Shown piece after piece: positions 1-8,902 of a DNA stretch of 64,000 nt. The first letter of the stretch is position 1; every line of letters begins with the position of its first letter. The DNA lies in contig DASYAE010000289.1 of assembly GCA_036501535.1 (NCBI GenBank), positions 93,606 to 157,605 of the forward strand. The letters run 5' to 3'. Source of the DNA: DASYAE01 sp036501535 (GTDB taxonomy: Bacteria; Actinomycetota; Actinomycetes; Streptomycetales; Catenulisporaceae). The notes under the pieces were generated by a model. The model was not told the DNA's origin. It worked only from the letters and a program-made list of their open reading frames with translations, and ran no database searches. Both the position numbers and the translations under genes were made by a program.

Positions 1-1
1 G

Positions 2-1501
2 TTCATCCTGGAGGACTCGGACTCGAGGTTCGTCCTGGTCGAGGACGAGACGACCGGCGCCATCGTCAAGCAGGCCACGACGATGCTCGACATCACCCTG
101 CCGACCTGGAGCTTCGAGCACGGAGCCCTGACACAGCTGGCCCAGCTCGGCCGCGACGTGCCGGACAACGCGATCTCGGCGCGCCGGGCCATGATCCGCT
201 CGGACGACGTCGCCACGATCGTCTACACCTCGGGCACCACCGGCCGGCCGAAGGGCTGCGTGATCTCGCACTCCAACCTGCACGCCGAGGCGGCCAATCT
301 CACGGAGCTGATGCTGCCGGCGTTCCGCGCGGCCAGCGGCCTGGCCCCCTCGACGCTGGTGTTCCTGCCGCTGGCGCACGTGCTGGGCCGGGCGCTGGAG
401 ATCGTGTGCCTGCAGGGGCGCATCACGCTCGGGCTGTGGCCGACCATCAAGCCGGACGAGGTGCGCCCGGAGCTCCAGGCGTTCAAGCCCACCTTCCTGG
501 CCGCCGTGCCGTACTTCTTCGAACGCATCCACGACATCGCCCGCGGCACGGCGGAGAAGATCGGCCGCGGCTCGTCGTTCGACCGGGCCGACCGGATCGC
601 CGTCGCGTACGGCGACGCGCAGATGCGGGTCCTGCTGGACCGGGGCAGGGGGCCCGGATTCAAGCTGCGGCTCGCGCACCGGCTGTACGACCTGTTGGTC
701 TACCGGCGGGTTCGCGACGCGCTCGGCGGGAACGTGCGTTATGTGATCAGCGGCAGTTCACGGCTGGACCTGCGCCTGAGCCAGTTCTTCTTCGGCTGCG
801 GGATCCTGGTCTACGAGGGCTACGGCCTGACCGAGACGAGCGCGGCGGCGACGGTCAACCCGCCGCTCGAGCCGCGCGCGGGCAGCGTCGGCCTGCCGGT
901 CCCGGGCAGCTCGGTGCGCATCGCCGACGACGGCGAGGTGATGCTGCGCGGCGGGATCCTGTTCGGCGGGTACTGGCTCAACCCGGAGGCCACCGTCGAG
1001 GTGATGAGCAACGGCTGGTTCGCCACCGGCGACCTCGGCAGCCTCGACGCCGAGGGCTACCTGACCATCACCGGCCGCAAGAAGGACCTGCTGATCACCA
1101 GCGGCGGCAAGAACGTCTCGCCGAGCCTGCTGGAGGACCGGCTGCGCAGCCGGCCGCCGGTCGGCCAGTGCATGGTGGTCGGCGACGGCCGGCACTATGT
1201 CGCGGCCCTGATCACACTGGAGGCCGAGGAGATGGAGCACTGGCTCGCGGTGCGCCGGCGGCTGCCGGACACGCCGTTCGCCGAGCTGTGCGTGGACCCG
1301 GAGCTGATGGGGCAGGTGCAGCGGGCGGTGGACTACGCGAACGAGGCGGTCTCCCGGGCCGAGTCGATCCGGACCTGGCGGCTGGTCGAGGGCGACTTCA
1401 CCGAGGAGAACGGGCTGCTGACGCCGTCGCTGAAGGTGAAGCGGCACGCGGTGGCCGAGGCCTATTCCGACGTGATCGAGGACCTGTACCGACATGACTG
1501 A
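2..1501 (+). CDS. Long-chain acyl-CoA ligase (AMP-forming), 5' end outside the window
   Basis: The frame is open from the first complete codon at position 2, upstream of the first ATG at 83, so the N-terminus lies outside the window. The enzyme should adenylate a fatty acid and transfer it to CoA. The ATP-binding signature YTSGTTGRPKG is at about 235-270, the adenylate motif YGLTETS near 820-840, and the hinge and C-terminal motif GWFATGD...GRKKDLLITSGGKNVSP near 1014-1130. The C-terminal lid domain is complete. The general plan is that of the FadD15-like long-chain ligases of Actinobacteria. It overlaps the next gene by 8 bases, suggesting translational coupling to the GMC oxidoreductase and a shared role in lipid or sterol metabolism. 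Chain-length preference cannot be read from the sequence. Confidence 0.9.
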   Translation, partial: FILEDSDSRFVLVEDETTGAIVKQATTMLDITLPTWSFEHGALTQLAQLGRDVPDNAISARRAMIRSDDVATIVYTSGTTGRPKGCVISHSNLHAEAANLTELMLPAFRAASGLAPSTLVFLPLAHVLGRALEIVCLQGRITLGLWPTIKPDEVRPELQAFKPTFLAAVPYFFERIHDIARGTAEKIGRGSSFDRADRIAVAYGDAQMRVLLDRGRGPGFKLRLAHRLYDLLVYRRVRDALGGNVRYVISGSSRLDLRLSQFFFGCGILVYEGYGLTETSAAATVNPPLEPRAGSVGLPVPGSSVRIADDGEVMLRGGILFGGYWLNPEATVEVMSNGWFATGDLGSLDAEGYLTITGRKKDLLITSGGKNVSPSLLEDRLRSRPPVGQCMVVGDGRHYVAALITLEAEEMEHWLAVRRRLPDTPFAELCVDPELMGQVQRAVDYANEAVSRAESIRTWRLVEGDFTEENGLLTPSLKVKRHAVAEAYSDVIEDLYRHD

Positions 1502-3338
1502 GATGCAGGGTACTGAAGCTCAGGATACTGACTCGCAGAGCGCTGATCGCGGGTCCGGCGTATACGACGTCGTGGTCGTCGGCTCCGGCTTCGGCGGCGC
1601 GGTCGCGGCGCTGCGGCTGAGCGAGAAGGGATACCGGGTACTGGTCCTCGAGGCCGGCCGCCGGTTCACCCGGGAGAGCCTGCCGAAGACCTCGTGGTCG
1701 CTGCGCGACTACCTGTGGGCACCCGCGCTCGGCCTCTACGGCATCCAGCGGATCCACGTGCTGGGCAAGGTGATGGTGCTGGCCGGCGCCGGGGTCGGCG
1801 GCGGCTCGCTCAACTATGCCAACACCCTGTACGTACCGCCGGAGCCGTTCTTCCGCGACCCGCAGTGGGGCGCGATCACCGACTGGCAGGCGGAGCTGCG
1901 GCCGTACTACGCGCAGGCGCAGCGGATGCTCGGCGTGCGTCAGAACCCGACGACGACCGAGGCGGACGTGTACCTGCGCGCTACGGCCGAGTCGATGGGC
2001 GTGGGCCGCAGCTTCCGGCTCACCCCGGTCGGGGTCTTCTTCGGCGACGGCCGGGACGCGGACGGCTCGGTGACGGCCGCGCCGGGCCAGGAGGTCCAGG
2101 ACCCGTACTTCGGCGGGGCCGGGCCGCGGCGGCGCGCCTGCACGGAGTGCGGCGAGTGCATGACCGGGTGCCGGCACGGCGCGAAGAACACGCTGGCCGA
2201 GAACTACCTGTACCTCGCCGAGCGCGCCGGCGCCGAGATCCGCCCGATGACCACGGTGGTCGGCCTGCGCGACGTCGGCGCAGGGAGCGGCGAAGAAGGC
2301 TTCGAAGTCGTCACGGTGCCGACCGACCGGCGCAGGCGCGGGGCCACGCAGGTGATCCGCTGCAGCCGGGTCGTGCTGGCCGCCGGGACCTACGGCACGC
2401 AGACGCTGTTGCACCACGTCCAGCGCGACGGCGGCCTGCCGCGGATGTCCGCGCAGCTCGGCGCGCTGACCCGGACCAACTCGGAGTCGCTGGTCGGCGC
2501 GCTGACCTTCCCGCGGCCCTACAAGCGCCGCAACGGCAGGGACGCGGTGGCCGACTTCACCCGCGGCGTGGCGATCACCTCGTCGATCCACCCGAACGCC
2601 TCCACCCACATCGAGAACGTCCGCTACGGCAAGGGCTCGAACACCATGGCCCTGATGTGCGTGCCGCAGTACCGGGTCGGCGGCCGGCTGCCCAAACCGG
2701 TCGCGGTGGCCGCGGCCTTCCTGCGCCATCCGGTGATGGTGGCCCGGACGCTCGCCACCCGGCACTGGTCCGAGCGGACCATCATCGGCCTGGTGATGCA
2801 GAGCCATGACAACTCACTGACGACGTACCTGAAGCGCAGCCGGCCGGGCAAGGGTCTGCTGACCGCGCGGCAGGGCCACGGCGCGCCGAATCCGGTGCAC
2901 ATCCCGGAGGGCGCCGAGGCCGCGCGGCTGCTGGCCGAGCAGATCAACGGCCTCGCCGGGACGAACCTCGGCGAGCTGTTCGGCATGCCGCTGACCGCGC
3001 ACTTCCTCGGCGGCTGCCCGATCGGCGCCGACCCGCGGCAGGGCGTCATCGATCCCTACCACCGCCTCTTCGGCCACCCGGGCGTCTCAGTGGTCGACGG
3101 CTCGGCGGTGTCGGCGAACCTCGGCGTCAATCCGTCGCTGACCATCACCGCCCAGGCCGAGCGCGCCATGGCGCTGTGGCCGAACAAGGGCGAGCCGGAC
3201 CCGCGGCCGGAGCAGGGCGAGCCGTATCGCGCCGTCGCCCCGGTCCCGCCGCGCTCCCCCGCCGTGCCGGGAACGGCCTTCGGCCGCCTCTCGTTGGCTC
3301 ATCAGGAGAACACAGCGCAGGACGCGACTGCGCAGTAG
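1494..3338 (+). CDS. GMC-family FAD-dependent oxidoreductase (cholesterol oxidase-like)
   Basis: 614 residues. The N-terminal dinucleotide-binding motif GSGFGGAVAALRLSEKGY binds FAD ADP at about residues 29-46. A second FAD motif, GAGVGGGSLNYANTLY, is at about 98-113. A cysteine-rich segment CTECGECMTGCRHGAKNT lies near residue 216, as in the ChoD-like branch. The C-terminal motif HFLGGCPIG...VVDGSAV...NPSLTITA carries the His and Asn expected at a GMC active site. ChoD-type enzymes are annotated as cholesterol or 3-hydroxysteroid oxidases, but many are not proven to use sterols. No signal peptide is visible, so it is probably cytosolic. The start overlaps the ligase stop, placing both in one operon. 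Confidence 0.87.
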   Translation: MTEMQGTEAQDTDSQSADRGSGVYDVVVVGSGFGGAVAALRLSEKGYRVLVLEAGRRFTRESLPKTSWSLRDYLWAPALGLYGIQRIHVLGKVMVLAGAGVGGGSLNYANTLYVPPEPFFRDPQWGAITDWQAELRPYYAQAQRMLGVRQNPTTTEADVYLRATAESMGVGRSFRLTPVGVFFGDGRDADGSVTAAPGQEVQDPYFGGAGPRRRACTECGECMTGCRHGAKNTLAENYLYLAERAGAEIRPMTTVVGLRDVGAGSGEEGFEVVTVPTDRRRRGATQVIRCSRVVLAAGTYGTQTLLHHVQRDGGLPRMSAQLGALTRTNSESLVGALTFPRPYKRRNGRDAVADFTRGVAITSSIHPNASTHIENVRYGKGSNTMALMCVPQYRVGGRLPKPVAVAAAFLRHPVMVARTLATRHWSERTIIGLVMQSHDNSLTTYLKRSRPGKGLLTARQGHGAPNPVHIPEGAEAARLLAEQINGLAGTNLGELFGMPLTAHFLGGCPIGADPRQGVIDPYHRLFGHPGVSVVDGSAVSANLGVNPSLTITAQAERAMALWPNKGEPDPRPEQGEPYRAVAPVPPRSPAVPGTAFGRLSLAHQENTAQDATAQ

Positions 3339-3360
3339 CCGCGAGCACGGGAGGCCGGCG

Positions 3361-4014
3361 GTGACCGACCAGCAGATCGATCGAACCCTGTTGGAGCGCT
3401 GGACGGCGCTGACCGGAAAGCCGCCGTTCGGGGGCTTGGGCCGGAATCTGATCGTGCGGTACAGCGAGCCGCACCGGCGGTATCACACGACCGAGCACCT
3501 CGTGTACGTGCTCGACGTCATCGACCTGCTCGCCGACGAGGCCGCGGACGCCGACGCGGTGCGTTACGCGGCCTGGTTCCACGACGCCGTGTACGAAGTC
3601 GAGAGCGAGTGGCCGGAGGGCGTCTCGAACGAGGAGCGCAGCGCGGGCCTCGGCGAGGCCGTGCTGCGGAAACTCGGCGCGGCAGACACGCTGGCCGACG
3701 AGGTCGGGCGGCTCGTCCGGTTGACCGCCGAGCACGATCCGGCCGCCGGCGACCGCAATGGCGCAGTGCTCTGCGACGCGGATCTGGCGGTGCTCGGCGG
3801 GCCGCCGGAGCAGTACCGGCGCTACCACGAGCAGGTCCGCCAGGAGTATCAGCAGATCCCCGACGAGTTCTACCGGGCCGGCCGGGCGGCGATCCTGCGC
3901 AAGCTGCTCGGGCTGCCCGAGCTGTATCGGACGCAGCGGGCCAAGGAGCTCTTCGAGGCGGCGGCGGTGGCGAACCTCGCCGCGGAGATCGCGGAGCTGG
4001 AGTCGGCCTCCTGA
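3361..4014 (+). CDS. HD-superfamily metal-dependent phosphohydrolase-like protein
   Basis: 217 residues, GTG start with a GGGAGG ribosome-binding site 6 bases upstream. The HD-type metal ligands are visible: His in RRYHTTEHL (residues 40-48), then AAWFHDAVYEV (residues 62-72) with the HD pair, and a later D in VLCDADLAVLG. This pattern matches a family of predicted metal-dependent HD phosphohydrolases (COG4339 type) whose substrate is unknown. It follows the GMC oxidoreductase by 22 bases on the same strand and is probably the last gene of that operon. It converges on the membrane protein gene with only 6 bases between stops. Confidence 0.75.
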   Translation: MTDQQIDRTLLERWTALTGKPPFGGLGRNLIVRYSEPHRRYHTTEHLVYVLDVIDLLADEAADADAVRYAAWFHDAVYEVESEWPEGVSNEERSAGLGEAVLRKLGAADTLADEVGRLVRLTAEHDPAAGDRNGAVLCDADLAVLGGPPEQYRRYHEQVRQEYQQIPDEFYRAGRAAILRKLLGLPELYRTQRAKELFEAAAVANLAAEIAELESAS

Positions 4015-4020
4015 GCCTGA

Positions 4021-5184
4021 TCACCGGGCCCTGATCGTCGTGGCGCGGCGGCGGCCGGGGAACAGCCGGGTGCTCATCGGCGGCAGCGGATCGCGCGTGG
4101 TGCCACGCAGATCGTAGGCCGCGTACTCGAGCCCTGCGGATTTCGCGACGTCGCCGACCGCGCCCGGGCCGAATCCGAGGCCGGGCATCTGGCCGACCCG
4201 GTGGCCCCGCGGGTCGAGGAAGAGCAGGCCGCTGTATCGCAGCAGCCGGGCCAAGTTCGGCGGGCGGTTGCCGGCGTACTCCCGCTCCTTGTACCAAACG
4301 ATTTCGGCCGCGCCGGTCGGCCCGGCGTCGCGGGCCAGCGGGATCTCGGTCTCGACTCCGTGCGCATCCTTCGCCACGAGCCGGCGCCCGGTCCAGCTCA
4401 GCGAGGCGTTGGCCCACCAGCCCTCGAGCGCCTTGATCTGCAGCTCGTCCAGTCCCAGCGCCTGGGTGGGCTGCGGGTGGACGACCCGCGACTCGCCGGA
4501 CGGCGGCAGCTTGGGCGAGTAGTGGCCGGCCGCGGCGAGCATCGGGCGGCCCGACGCGCCGCGCTCGAAGTCGAAGCCGGCGCTCCTGCCCCGGCCCGTG
4601 GAGATCACGTCCCGGTTGGCGCGGGCCCAGGCCCGGGCCGCCTTGTACCTGCGCATCGCGTCGCGCGCCGACCTGAGGAAGACGTGCACCAGGATCTGCT
4701 CGACCGCGACCGGGGCCGCCGCGGCGGCCAGCGGCCACCACCAGAGGCCGGAGAAGAACCGGTAGTGCCCCGAGTCGGCAGCCGCGGCGGCGAAGCTCCC
4801 CGCGTCGAAGTCGTTCGTGGACTCCAGGTGCCAGAAGGACGCGATCCACAGCAGCGCGAACGCCGCGTAGACCAGCACGACCGAGGCCCGCCAGGCGATG
4901 CGCCGCATCCGGCGATAGAAGAAGAGCACTTCGACACCGTGGTCGAAATGCGGGCGGCGCCAGATGTGCGCCGTCAACGCGGTGACCCACAGCGGCACCG
5001 TGGCCACCGCCCACAGGTTCCCGGTGTCGACGCTCGCGTTCGTCGCGACGATGGCCACGAATATGGCGATCGCGGCCGCTGCGAAGGATATGTGGACGCC
5101 CACGGACACCAGGCGCGAGCGGGAGACGAGCCGCCTGCGCAGTACCTCGGCCGACTCGGGGATGGTCCCGAAGTCAATGCTCAT
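4021..5184 (-). CDS. Integral membrane protein of unknown function
   Basis: 387 residues; ATG preceded by GGAG at 6 bases. Two hydrophobic segments lie within residues 25-75 (ISFAAAAIAIFVAIVA and LWAVATVPLWVTALTAHIW), a third near 95-115 (VVLVYAAFALLWIASFW) and a fourth near 145-165. The C-terminal half is soluble and contains pairs such as WYKEREYAGNRPPNLARLL and LLFLDPRGHRVGQMPG, which resemble a small beta-rich domain. I do not recognise the family. It stands alone between convergent and co-directional neighbours, so context gives no role. Confidence 0.6.
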   Translation of the reverse strand: MSIDFGTIPESAEVLRRRLVSRSRLVSVGVHISFAAAAIAIFVAIVATNASVDTGNLWAVATVPLWVTALTAHIWRRPHFDHGVEVLFFYRRMRRIAWRASVVLVYAAFALLWIASFWHLESTNDFDAGSFAAAAADSGHYRFFSGLWWWPLAAAAAPVAVEQILVHVFLRSARDAMRRYKAARAWARANRDVISTGRGRSAGFDFERGASGRPMLAAAGHYSPKLPPSGESRVVHPQPTQALGLDELQIKALEGWWANASLSWTGRRLVAKDAHGVETEIPLARDAGPTGAAEIVWYKEREYAGNRPPNLARLLRYSGLLFLDPRGHRVGQMPGLGFGPGAVGDVAKSAGLEYAAYDLRGTTRDPLPPMSTRLFPGRRRATTIRAR

Positions 5185-5310
5185 ATCCGTCTCCCGTGGC
5201 GTGGCCGGACCGGGGCCCCGCTCGCTCCCCCGGGCATTCTGCCAGCCTTGGGCGTCGTACGGGCGGGGACCGGCGTCGCCGTGCCACGGGCAGTGCGGCG
5301 ACCTCGCCGG

Positions 5311-6762
5311 TTAAAGCAGACGGCGTATCTCGCCGCGGATCCGGTAGAAGCCGCGGTCGTTGGAGAGCACCTCGTCGACCACATATCGCGCACCGGCCAC
5401 TCGGTGCTCGCGCGGGAACTGCACGTTCCAGTCGCGCCGATAGCCGGTGTCGACCACGCGGATGCGCAGCCGCCCTTGCTCGTCGACGCACTCGACGGTC
5501 ACGCCGGCGCCGACCGTCGCGGTCGTGGAGAGCTGCGCGGCCGGGGCGTAGGCGGAGGTGGTGAGCGCGGCGGCCGCCTTGACGTCGACCACGGCCGGCA
5601 CGTCGCCGCCCTTCGCCGCCTCGATGGCCGACGCGCTGACGTCGATGCAGGCCAGCGTGCCGTCGGTGGTGACGATGTAGAGCTTTTCCTCGTGATACTG
5701 CATGGACAGCGCGGCGCCGCAGCCGGTCGCCAGTTTCCAGAGCCGGGTGCCGTCCGCGGTGAAGCAGTACACGGACAGCGCGTTGTCGCCGGCGAAGACG
5801 TATTCGCCGCGCGGCGATGTCGCACACGAATAGACCGCGTCGTCGCACCGATAGACGGCCTGGATAGCGCCGTTCGCCTTGTCGAGCCGCTGGACCAGGT
5901 GCCGACCGGTGCCGGCGTATACGCTGTCGTGTTCCTGCCAGCCGAATAGCACGCTGCCGTTGGTGCCGGTGTGCCAGAGCTGCCGGCCGCCCTCGGTGGC
6001 GTATGCGGTCACTCCTGAGCTGTGCCCGTGGTAGGTGGCCCGCTCGTCGCAGCGCACCATCCAGGCGCTGCGGCCGAGGCTCTGCCGGGCCCACTGGAAC
6101 TCGTCTTCGTGGTCGATGACGGTCAGGCCGCCGCCCGCGTCGGCGACGCCGAGCACGCCGTCGCGGATGTCGAGCCAGTAGATGTCGACGTCGTCAGAGA
6201 TCTGATAGGCCGCGAACGGGACCTTCGACGACAGGTCGTACACCCGGCCGTCGTCGCAGCCCGCGTAGATCCAGAAGTCGTCCGCGACAAGGCACTTCAC
6301 GCCGTCCGGCAGCTTGAAGTGGGAGATCACGGTGCCGCCGTGCCCGAGCGCGTACACGTGGCCGGACTGATTGCCGACCCAGCAGCGCTCGTCGTCGATG
6401 TGGATGCCGAAGGCGCTGGAGCCGGTGCGGAACCGCCAGAGCACCGGCGCCGTGGCCGCGCTGGTGGCCGGGGTCACCACGGCGGTCGCGCGGCGGGTCA
6501 CCGGACGCGCGGCGCGCCCGCCGCGCAGCGCCGGGGCGTACCCCTTGCGCACCTTCTCGCCGATCTTCTTCGACGCCGCGGCCTGCGCCTTTTGCACGGT
6601 CGGGAACGAGGCGACCTGCTCCTGGCCCTCGGTGCCGATCCGGCCGTAGCGGACCCGCACGGTGGTGCCGGTGATGACGACCTCGTAGAACTTGTGCGCG
6701 CCCCCGCCGTCCTCGGAGAGCTCCAGGTAGGTCGTGCCCTCGGCAAGGTCCAGATCTGACAT
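5311..6762 (-). CDS. WGR-domain protein with a beta-propeller repeat region
   Basis: The ATG at 6762 is chosen because the WGR domain starts immediately after it and a purine-rich GAGAGGGCGG lies just upstream; a longer frame exists to 6837. Residues 1-80 form a WGR domain (YLELSEDGGGAHKFYEVVI...VRVRYGRIGTEGQ), a fold found in PARPs and bacterial RNA- or DNA-associated proteins. Residues about 115-420 show repeated blades of the PQQ/WD kind, such as CWVGNQSGHVYALG, IYAGCDDGRVYDLS and YVFAGDNALSVYCFTADG, with outer-membrane-independent soluble character and no signal peptide. The C-terminus (about 430-483) is a separate small domain. Possibly a cytosolic scaffold or sensor. The exact role is unknown. 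Confidence 0.8.
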   Translation of the reverse strand: MSDLDLAEGTTYLELSEDGGGAHKFYEVVITGTTVRVRYGRIGTEGQEQVASFPTVQKAQAAASKKIGEKVRKGYAPALRGGRAARPVTRRATAVVTPATSAATAPVLWRFRTGSSAFGIHIDDERCWVGNQSGHVYALGHGGTVISHFKLPDGVKCLVADDFWIYAGCDDGRVYDLSSKVPFAAYQISDDVDIYWLDIRDGVLGVADAGGGLTVIDHEDEFQWARQSLGRSAWMVRCDERATYHGHSSGVTAYATEGGRQLWHTGTNGSVLFGWQEHDSVYAGTGRHLVQRLDKANGAIQAVYRCDDAVYSCATSPRGEYVFAGDNALSVYCFTADGTRLWKLATGCGAALSMQYHEEKLYIVTTDGTLACIDVSASAIEAAKGGDVPAVVDVKAAAALTTSAYAPAAQLSTTATVGAGVTVECVDEQGRLRIRVVDTGYRRDWNVQFPREHRVAGARYVVDEVLSNDRGFYRIRGEIRRLL

Positions 6763-6886
6763 CGCGGCAGACCGCCCTCTCTGCTCGCCGCGGCTCTCGC
6801 GGCGCCTGGGCAGAACAATAGGGAACCGCACCGACATCTGGCGCCGGAACCCTTACCGCATCAACGGATCGACGGCCCTGGCAGGC

Positions 6887-8248
6887 CTATGCGACAGGCT
6901 GCCGATGCTCGCGCTCGTCGACGACCCGGCGCATCTTGCCGGCCGAGCGCTCGACGCTCCCCGGCTCCAGCACCTCGACGCCGACGGTGACGCCGACGCC
7001 CTCCTTGACGCCGTGCGCCAGTTGCGCCGCGGCCGCCGCGCGCTGCTGCGCGGTCGCGCCCGGCCCGGCCTCGACCAGCACGGTCAGCTGGTCGAGCCGG
7101 GCCTGCCGGGTCAGCCGCAGCTGGAAGTGCGGGGCGAGCCCGGCGGTGCGCAGCACGATCTCCTCGATCTGGGTCGGGAAGACGTTGACGCCGCGCAGGA
7201 TGATCATGTCGTCGCAGCGCCCGGTGACCTTCTGCATCCGGCGGAAGGCGGGCCGGGCGGTGCCGGGCAGCAGCCGTGTCAGGTCCCTGGTGCGGTAGCG
7301 GATGATCGGCAGGGCCTGCTTGGTCAGCGAGGTGAAGACCAGCTCGCCGAGTCGCCCGCCGGCCGTCTCGGCCTCGGACAGCGCCGCGCCGGTGTCCGGG
7401 TCGACCACCTCCGGGTAGAAGTGGTCCTCCCAGATGTGCAGGCCGTCCTTGGTCTCGACGCACTCCTGCGACACGCCCGGCCCGACGACCTCGGAGAGCC
7501 CGTATATGTCGACCGCGTGGATGCCCGCGCGCCGCTCGATCTCCTGCCGCATCTGCTCGGTCCACGGCTCGGCGCCGAAGATTCCGACGCGCAGCGCGGT
7601 GTCGCGCGGGTCGATGCCCTGACGGTCGAACTCGTCGAGCAGGGTGAGCATGTAGCTCGGCGTCAGCATGATGATCTCGGGTTCGAAGTCCACGATCAGC
7701 CGGACCTGCCGCTCGGTCATGCCGCCGGAGGCCGGGATCACCGTGCAGCCGAGGCGTTCTGCGCCGTAGTGCGCGCCGAGCCCGCCGGTGAAGAGCCCGT
7801 ATCCGTAGGCGACGTGGACCCTGTGCCCGGGCCGGCCGCCGGCGGCCCGGATGGAGCGCGCGATCAGGTCGGCCCACATGGACAGGTCGGCCTCGGTGTA
7901 GCCGACCACGGTCGGGCGGCCGGTCGTGCCGCTGGAGGCGTGGATCCGGCGCACGTCGGCCATCGGCACGGCGAACATGCCGAAGGGGTAGGCCTCGCGC
8001 AGGTCGGCCTTCGTGGTGAAGGGGAACCGGGCCAGGTCCTCCAGGCTGCGGCAGTCCTCGGGCCGCACGCCGGCCGCGTCGAACTTCCGCCGGTAGAGCT
8101 CGACATTCTCGTAGGCGAGGCGCAGCGTGGCCTGAAGCCGGTCGAGCTGGTGGCGCCTCAGCTCGTCGATGGACATCCGCTCCCCGGCGTCGAGGAGTTC
8201 GGGCGGCAGCGGGTCGCCGATGCGCCGTACCGCGCTCTCACCGCTCAT
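6887..8248 (-). CDS. paaK: Phenylacetate-CoA ligase
   Basis: 453 residues, the usual PaaK length. It activates phenylacetate to phenylacetyl-CoA with ATP, the first step of aerobic phenylacetate degradation. The N-terminal segment LRHHQLDRLQATLRLAYEN-like helix, the ATP motif ASSGTTGRPTVVGYT (about residues 98-112), IYGLSEVVGPGVSQEC (about 233-248) and the C-terminal RCDDMIILRGVNVFPTQIE (about 333-351) are all characteristic of PaaK rather than of general acyl-CoA ligases. Its ATG overlaps the stop of paaI as TGATG, so the two are translationally coupled. The ring epoxidase genes (paaABCDE) are not in this window. Confidence 0.93.
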   Translation of the reverse strand: MSGESAVRRIGDPLPPELLDAGERMSIDELRRHQLDRLQATLRLAYENVELYRRKFDAAGVRPEDCRSLEDLARFPFTTKADLREAYPFGMFAVPMADVRRIHASSGTTGRPTVVGYTEADLSMWADLIARSIRAAGGRPGHRVHVAYGYGLFTGGLGAHYGAERLGCTVIPASGGMTERQVRLIVDFEPEIIMLTPSYMLTLLDEFDRQGIDPRDTALRVGIFGAEPWTEQMRQEIERRAGIHAVDIYGLSEVVGPGVSQECVETKDGLHIWEDHFYPEVVDPDTGAALSEAETAGGRLGELVFTSLTKQALPIIRYRTRDLTRLLPGTARPAFRRMQKVTGRCDDMIILRGVNVFPTQIEEIVLRTAGLAPHFQLRLTRQARLDQLTVLVEAGPGATAQQRAAAAAQLAHGVKEGVGVTVGVEVLEPGSVERSAGKMRRVVDEREHRQPVA

Positions 8249-8733
8249 CAGGCCTCCCCGGCCTTACCCTCGCCACTGCCGTTGTCCTTCAGCGTTCGGC
8301 TGTGTCCGCGAAACTCGGCGACGACCTCGCCGCCGCGCCGGACGGTCACGTCATAGATGCCGCTGCGCCCATAACGCGTCCGCTCGACCGCGCGTGCGGT
8401 GAGGATGTCGCCTTCCCGCACAGGTGCGATGAAGGCGATATCGGCCGACGCCGCCACGGTCACCGGGCCGTGCGTATTGCAGGCACAGGCGAACGCCGTG
8501 TCGGCGAACAGGAAGATGAAGCCGCCGTGCGCGATTCCGTGTCCGTTGACCATCGCGCCGGTCACGGTCATGCGGAGCGAGGCGGCGCCGTCGGCGGCCT
8601 CGACCAGCTCGATGCCGAGGCCGCGGGACGCGCGGTCCGCGGCGAACATGGCCTGGGCGGGTCCCGCCGCGGGCTCGCCGGTCGGCTCGCGGACCGGGTC
8701 GGCCGTGCGCATGGGCCCCGAGTGCGCGGTCAT
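8248..8733 (-). CDS. paaI: Hotdog-fold thioesterase of phenylacetate catabolism
   Basis: 161 residues from the chosen ATG, which has GAGG 5 bases upstream; ATG codons at 8748 and 8781 are alternatives. The hotdog signature GHGIAHGGFIFLFADTAFA (HGG...D) is at about residues 62-80, followed by ADIAFIAPVREGDILTARA, as in PaaI. PaaI hydrolyses hydroxylated phenylacetyl-CoA esters and relieves CoA trapping when the pathway stalls. It is first in the paaI-paaK pair and is divergent from the DUF711 gene, with a 169-base shared promoter region. Confidence 0.88.
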   Translation of the reverse strand: MTAHSGPMRTADPVREPTGEPAAGPAQAMFAADRASRGLGIELVEAADGAASLRMTVTGAMVNGHGIAHGGFIFLFADTAFACACNTHGPVTVAASADIAFIAPVREGDILTARAVERTRYGRSGIYDVTVRRGGEVVAEFRGHSRTLKDNGSGEGKAGEA

Positions 8734-8902
8734 CGACACCTCAACCATCCGCAGTCGTCCCGCGTATACCCGACCGAACATTCGGACGGTTTCTGACGAG
8801 CACCAGTAATCCAGCCGCCGCGCGGCCTGTCAAGAGCGCCCGGCCGACGGCGGCGCCGCGGCCTGGCGCCATGGGTTCAGCGGGTCGGGTTAAGCTGCCG
8901 CT

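Noticed and set aside
4201..5949. Plus-strand frame opposite the membrane and WGR genes
   Set aside because: It spans two well-supported minus-strand genes and their intergenic region with no family resemblance.
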